Positions 60,001 through 64,000 of a stretch of 64,000 nt of DNA are shown here, piece after piece. The translations under genes were made by a program, and so were the position numbers. The notes below the pieces were generated by a model. It was not told the origin of the DNA and did no database searches. It worked only from the letters and a program-made list of their open reading frames with translations. This DNA is from Asterias rubens (taxonomy: Eukaryota > Echinodermata > Asteroidea > Forcipulatida > Asteriidae). Location: assembly GCF_902459465.1 (NCBI RefSeq), contig NC_047083.1, positions 3,282,523 through 3,346,522 of the forward strand, in the 5' to 3' direction. Position 1 is the first letter of the stretch, and each line of letters starts with the position of its first letter.

Positions 60001-60990
60001 GATTTCCTCGTAGGGTGCCCTTTACCAAGATGCCTTTGCCCTTCTAAAAACAGGGCATTACACGCTGAAAATGCATCATTTAATTAAAGATTACCTGGAG
60101 CGAGATCGTCTACGCTTGTCGTGAGAGTTGTGCGGGCAATCTCGTGCATAATGGCCACGTTTGCCGCACTCGTAGCATTTATCATCGTTGAAAGAACGAC
60201 GCTGCTGGAAACGACTGCCGCCACCACGGTCACCACTGTAACTGTAACCGCCACCACCACCACTTGAACGTCTACTGCCGCCCCCCCTTTCACGATCACG
60301 GCCACGACGTTTTTCACCGGTAGCATGCTCGACCTCAATACGTCTCCCACAGAGAGAACTGTTGTTGAATAAAATAAAATGTATCTTTATAAGCACTGGA
60401 GACTTTTGGTAAACACTTAAAATAACTGTTAGCATAAAAACTCACTCAGTAACCAGCAATGGAGAGCTGTAATAGCATAAAACATTGCGGGAAAGAAGTA
60501 ATTTCTAACTTAAGTATTTAAAAATATGTTTACGATCTAAAAACAATTTTCTCTTTATAGAGACAACATTTATATTCATTGCCTTTTTTCAAATTTCTCA
60601 AAAACTACAGCACCTGGGCAACCAATATTTCATGGGAAGCTTTCTACCATCATTATCTTCAAACCAAGCAAGTTTAACGACAATCTTTGGCCATAGTGTT
60701 TTGTGTCCTACAAAAAGTTCTCATAACCCATTGACACTAATTCTTTGTCAATGATATAAACATTATGGGGTCTGAACATACGTGTCATTGAGTCCTCTGA
60801 TGGCTTGGCTGGCATCCCCAGGGTTTTCAAATTCGACGAAGGCAAAGCCTGGCGGATTCCTAGCGACCCAAACATTTGTCAATGCTCCGTAGGTACTGAA
60901 TGAATCTTCGATGTCACGGCGATTGGCATCGTCTCCAAGGTTACCAACGTACACCTTGCAGGAAAGCGTTGAATCTCCATAGCGTGACAT
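57077..60990 (-). CDS. SRSF7: SRSF7-like serine/arginine-rich splicing factor, 4 coding exons
   Basis: Exons: 60990-60782, 60358-60095, 57875-57798, 57134-57077, for 202 residues ending DSYDRD. SR proteins bind exonic enhancers and recruit the spliceosome in the nucleus. Seen: start MSRYGDS; an RRM at about residues 11-83 with RNP2 KVYVGNL and RNP1 [10 protein letters not shown]; an Arg/Gly-rich linker with GGGGG runs; a CCHC zinc knuckle [14 protein letters not shown] (Cys131, Cys134, His139, Cys144), which marks the SRSF7/9G8 type and is absent from SRSF3; then a short RS tail (SRSRSRSRS) split over three exons. Phases agree at all junctions. The RS tail is shorter than in human SRSF7 (238 residues). 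The 2.2-kb second intron carries a minisatellite and MITEs. The acceptor at 61003 leaves 13 nt of 5' UTR on the first coding exon. Confidence -1.
58070..58340. mobile_element. MITE-C, copy 2
   Basis: GGTACTTTTTCAAAATGTTC to AAAAAGTGCATGACCCTTTA without the inner palindrome of the 9633 copy. SRSF7-like intron 2. Confidence -1.
58560..58722. mobile_element. R14 inverted MITE
   Basis: GAGGTGCATGCTGGTCTAGC pairs with GCTAGACCAGCATGCACATC; outer CTCTTCGCAAATAC pairs with GTATTTGCGATAAG. Half copies at 34070-34140 and 45920-45988. Confidence -1.
59090..59550 (+). repeat. minisatellite of about 77-91 bp units in SRSF7-like intron 2
   Basis: GGCTAGTGGTTTGAACTAGA recurs at about 59090, 59181, 59270, 59357, 59441 and 59518, with AACTTGTGGACAACTAGCAG in each unit. 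Confidence -1.
60393..60722 (-). mobile_element. MITE-A and MITE-C fragments in SRSF7-like intron 1
   Basis: 60393-60500 is a MITE-A end (GCACTGGAGACTTTTGGTAA, CAATGGAGAGCTG, AAAACATTGCGGGAAAG); 60585-60722 is a MITE-C part (TCTCAAAAACTACAGCACCT, AAGCTTTCTACCATCATTAT). Confidence -1.
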
Positions 60991-61429
60991 AGTGAAGGAA
61001 TCTCTGCAATGCAAATAACAAGAGGGTTAAAAAGTACCAATCATTGACATCTTGGGCCAAGACAAATAAATGTGAAAAAGCAAGATGGCGGCCGACGGTT
61101 TTGCTGTTTCGAGATAATTTTTTCATGAGAAAAAAACTTAATTTTTATTCCTAAATATGACCTAAAACTTTCGCAAATTATCTTTGAACTGATATTTTAC
61201 ATGCTTCTTTTGTGGATTTTAAATGTATATTGGAGGAGTTGACGGCGAGTTGACAGCGCAAGTGAGTTGACGGCGAGTTGACGGCAAGTAGTAGGACCCC
61301 AAGTGTGGCTAAGGACGGTCGCAATAAATACCGACAATTCACGACCCCTCACGACAACTCACGACAACAATGTTTAAATGCACTTTAACAAAACATTTGA
61401 ACATAAGTCAACCGTTAAATATATACACA

Positions 61430-61945
61430 AGAGTCATATGCATCTAAATCACTTTTAAACTGTTGAAAATTTTGTTCTTTTAACTGTAAAAAAGGTGTTT
61501 TTTACCCCGAATTTAGTAGCAAACGGAAATATTCGCCATGTTGTCTTCCGACGTACTTGGACGATTCTATAACACCGCAGGGGGCATGGGTAATTTCTGA
61601 GGGCTGAGTTGTATTTTTTCTTTTTGGTTTTAGCTGCTGTTTTTTTTCTTTCTTGTTAGTAACTAAGCAGACACTCTGGAATTCAATAAAAGGGAAGATT
61701 TAAATATAGTATTTTTAAAAACTCTATGGGGACTATGAGAGGCACATAAAATGGTAAATAATCATCTTGCATATGGTATCACCCCTGCGGTGTAATGAAA
61801 TCGTCCAATTACGTCGAAAGACAACATGGCGGATATTTCCGTTTGCTACTAAATTCGGGTAAAAAACACCTTTTTTACAGTTAAAAATACAAATTTTTCA
61901 ACAGTTTGAAAGTGATTTGGGTGCATCCAAATTTGTTGGAATCTT
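61430..61945. mobile_element. foldback element with about 155-bp arms
   Basis: The left arm (GTTTTTTACCCCGAATTTAG, CGGAAATATTCGCCATGTTG, ACACCGCAGGGG) is mirrored in the right arm (CCCCTGCGGTGT, CAACATGGCGGATATTTCCG, CTAAATTCGGGTAAAAAACA). Confidence -1.
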
Positions 61946-61984
61946 AATTAATTATTTATTAACAAAACACAATTCCAGCTAACC

Positions 61985-62260
61985 AAAAGGATAACTTTCC
62001 ATATGGCGCCACGGACAACTTTCCGTATGGCGCCACCACTTTTTCACTCATTTTTACAAAAAGGGATATCTCATTGAGGTAAATAAGATACTATATTATT
62101 TCATATCGAATGAAAAAGTGGTGGCGCCATACGGAAACTTTTCCGCCCGGTTTGAAAAAAAGGGATATCTCATTGAGGTAAATTAGATACTATTTTTTAT
62201 TTCATTTTGAATGAAAAAGTGGTGGCGCCATACGGAAACTTTTCCACCCAAAATACACAA
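61985..62260 (+). repeat. tandem units around GTGGTGGCGCCATACGGAAA
   Basis: Two direct units of about 101 bp (AAAGGGATATCTCATTGAGG to GGTGGCGCCATACGGAAAC) preceded by inverted ATGGCGCCACCACTTTTTC. Confidence -1.
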
Positions 62261-62586
62261 AGATTTGTCTATAAATAAAAAGAAAACCACGATGTAAAAA
62301 AGCCACGCTGTAAAAAACCCCAGTCAGGCCTGTTCAAGATCGATAAAAAGCCAAGCGCGCATACGAAGTTGATTTGGCTTTTTCACATCCAAGTCCAGTT
62401 CAGTATTTTGGGCTAGATTTAATGCTTATTTACACAAATTCCAATGATGCTCATCCCTTAATATTTCTTTATTATTACGACAACACACTATACTTTTACA
62501 ATTCAATGGTAAACTATCAAGGTTAAGCTCGTTTCTATCTTTAGAATTATTATAAAATTTTGACTTTTTCGCTGTCTCGACCTTAC

Positions 62587-62680
62587 CTTTTCCACACAAT
62601 CTCCAAAGGTCGCGTGTTGTTGAATGGAAAAGAACAGCCGATTGGAACTGGTGTACTAACCAATACTTCGTTCAGTGACT
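62587..62680 (-). other. probable non-coding first exon of the SRSF7-like gene
   Basis: On the minus strand a run ending GTGTGGAAAAG is followed by the donor GTAAGG (62586-62581). It lies 1.6 kb upstream of the acceptor at 61003. No long frame runs through it. The 5' end is not determined; 62680 is a guess. Support is the donor consensus, the position and the need for an upstream exon. Confidence -1.
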
Positions 62681-62689
62681 GTATTTTGC

Positions 62690-63294
62690 CTATTCAAAAA
62701 TCGATGCTGCCGTGCACCAGCTAAATATAATTTTCGATGTTTCTAAGTTGGCCGCTAGAGGGCGGCATTATTTCACACAGTATTAGCTACCAGCAACCTG
62801 CGTGCGTGTGGACAAGCTTTTTTTCTGGCAGAAAAAGGGGCCGAGTGTTGCCAATATTCTGTTTAATTCAAAGACCGTGAGGTGAGTTGAGGAGTTCTGT
62901 AGTATTAAAGATATATGATAGAAGGGATTCAGCTACATAAACTAAGCGTAACCATCCCATGAACAGAAATAAAACCACTCGTGAACTGCGTGTTTGTGGT
63001 GTCACTGTCGGGGGTTTCTCCATCATTGGGCAATTTGGTTAAATTGTGTTCATGGTGCGCAAACCAATTCTGCACAGTCTTACAATTGCGCAAAAATTTC
63101 GGCATTTTACGCATTACATTGCTGTACTATCAGTAAATTGCGCAAAATATTCCTGCACGATAGGCGAATTTTACAAACTGGGCACAATTTCGTAAGGTTT
63201 ATCGCCATTCAGAACCGCAATGCATTGTGGGAAGGCATGTGGGGCAGTTTGCTATGGGGTGTATGTTGTCACGCACGACTCGCGCACGCATCAT
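62690..63294. other. upstream flank of the SRSF7-like gene
   Basis: Presumed to include its promoter. No coding region or repeat family recognised. Confidence -1.
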
Positions 63295-63461
63295 CTATAG
63301 ACCTTATATGCATTGACGTCATCCAGCTGCCATCTTTGAGGTCAAACGGTGACGAAACAATCAAAACGCACATAGATTGACCAATGAACAATCTCCTTTT
63401 GACCTCAATGCGGGGGCGCCGAACTGAAATGACGTCATGTGCATAAAATAAGGTCTATATC
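63295..63461. mobile_element. R13 inverted MITE, copy 2
   Basis: TATAGACCTTATATGCATTG to GTGCATAAAATAAGGTCTAT; internal TGACGTCATCCAGC and GGTCAAACGGTGACGAAAC match 18952-19132 in the other orientation. Confidence -1.
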
Positions 63462-64000
63462 TTTGTCAACCATTGTCAACAGCATCTCTTGATATTTTGC
63501 TATTTGCGATATCATGGCACTGCTCATCGCCAAATTCTCGGCTTACAAAGTTACATGTACTAACGTCACGATCATCATAAAATAGCCGTCATTAATTAAC
63601 TGCTAAGAAAGGTACAAGCACTAATTTTCTGGATAGCTGGCTGGGGCCGGTGGGTCATTATATGTAGAATGTAGACGCTGAGGTAGTAAGTAAGCTTGGA
63701 ACCTTGACATTGCTCCTGCAAAAGTGCTGATTCCTTGCTTTTTATGCTACAGTACAATGAACAGATGGGCCCTGCACTATATTATTTAATCTGTAAAGAT
63801 CGCGCTATTGACCCATTTCACCTGACGTCATCATCAGAATAATCTTGGATGCGCCATTTTGGTGGTCAATGTCACGGTGTGTTATTCAGTGAAGTGCGCA
63901 TTTTTAGGTGACGTGGCGTTTACACGTAAGCCTATTGACCACCAACATGGTGAGCGTGGCAGCAGCCGCCGCGTGTGACGCGCGTGCAAGGGGTCTTTAG
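63462..64000. other. window end, non-coding
   Basis: Possible inverted pair at about 63810-63950 (TTGACCCATTTCACCTGACG / TTTTAGGTGACGTGGCG; TGGTGGTCAAT / ATTGACCACCA). No gene recognised. Confidence -1.

Overview
The window is animal nuclear DNA. It has spliced genes with GT-AG introns and consistent phases, dense families of short inverted-repeat transposons, tRNA-headed SINEs and LINE fragments. There is no sign of prokaryotic organisation. The gene content and repeat style suggest a marine deuterostome, most likely an echinoderm such as a sea star. That placement is inference from general knowledge, not a database match.

Layout. (1) 3416-10865, minus strand: a complete eight-exon POFUT1-like protein O-fucosyltransferase gene with an unusual N-terminal insertion. 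(2) 14765-53047: a cluster of four gamma-butyrobetaine dioxygenase (BBOX1)-like units. Unit A (14765-16089, minus) keeps only the last two exons. Unit B (19924-24961, minus), unit C (29364-34020, plus) and unit D (47670-53047, plus) are complete five-exon genes with the same intron phases. B and C are head to head across 4.4 kb. C carries a long basic N-terminal extension that looks like a mitochondrial presequence; B and D do not. C and D share a 304-bp nearly identical tract inside exon 1, which looks like recent gene conversion. B has a 146-bp tandem array after exon 3 that repeats the 3' part of that exon together with its splice donor. (3) 57077 to about 62680, minus strand: an SRSF7-like SR splicing factor with RRM, CCHC zinc knuckle and short RS tail, plus a probable non-coding first exon.

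Between and inside the genes most of the DNA is repeat: a superfamily of TTAA-flanked inverted-repeat elements (here MITE-A, A2, B and C), long hairpin elements (FB-1), Mutator-like elements with 9-bp target duplications (MU-1), a candidate solo LTR, tRNA-derived SINEs, non-LTR retrotransposon 3' ends, two minisatellites and a decayed satellite-like array at 34740-37460.

Working together: the three intact BBOX-like enzymes are predicted Fe(II)/2-oxoglutarate dioxygenases acting on betaine-type substrates (carnitine synthesis in the family's best-known member). Their differing N-termini and aromatic-cage residues suggest different location or substrate. POFUT1-like (secretory pathway) and SRSF7-like (nucleus) are unrelated neighbours. 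Exon boundaries were read by eye from splice consensus, reading-frame phase and remembered family alignments. No search was run.
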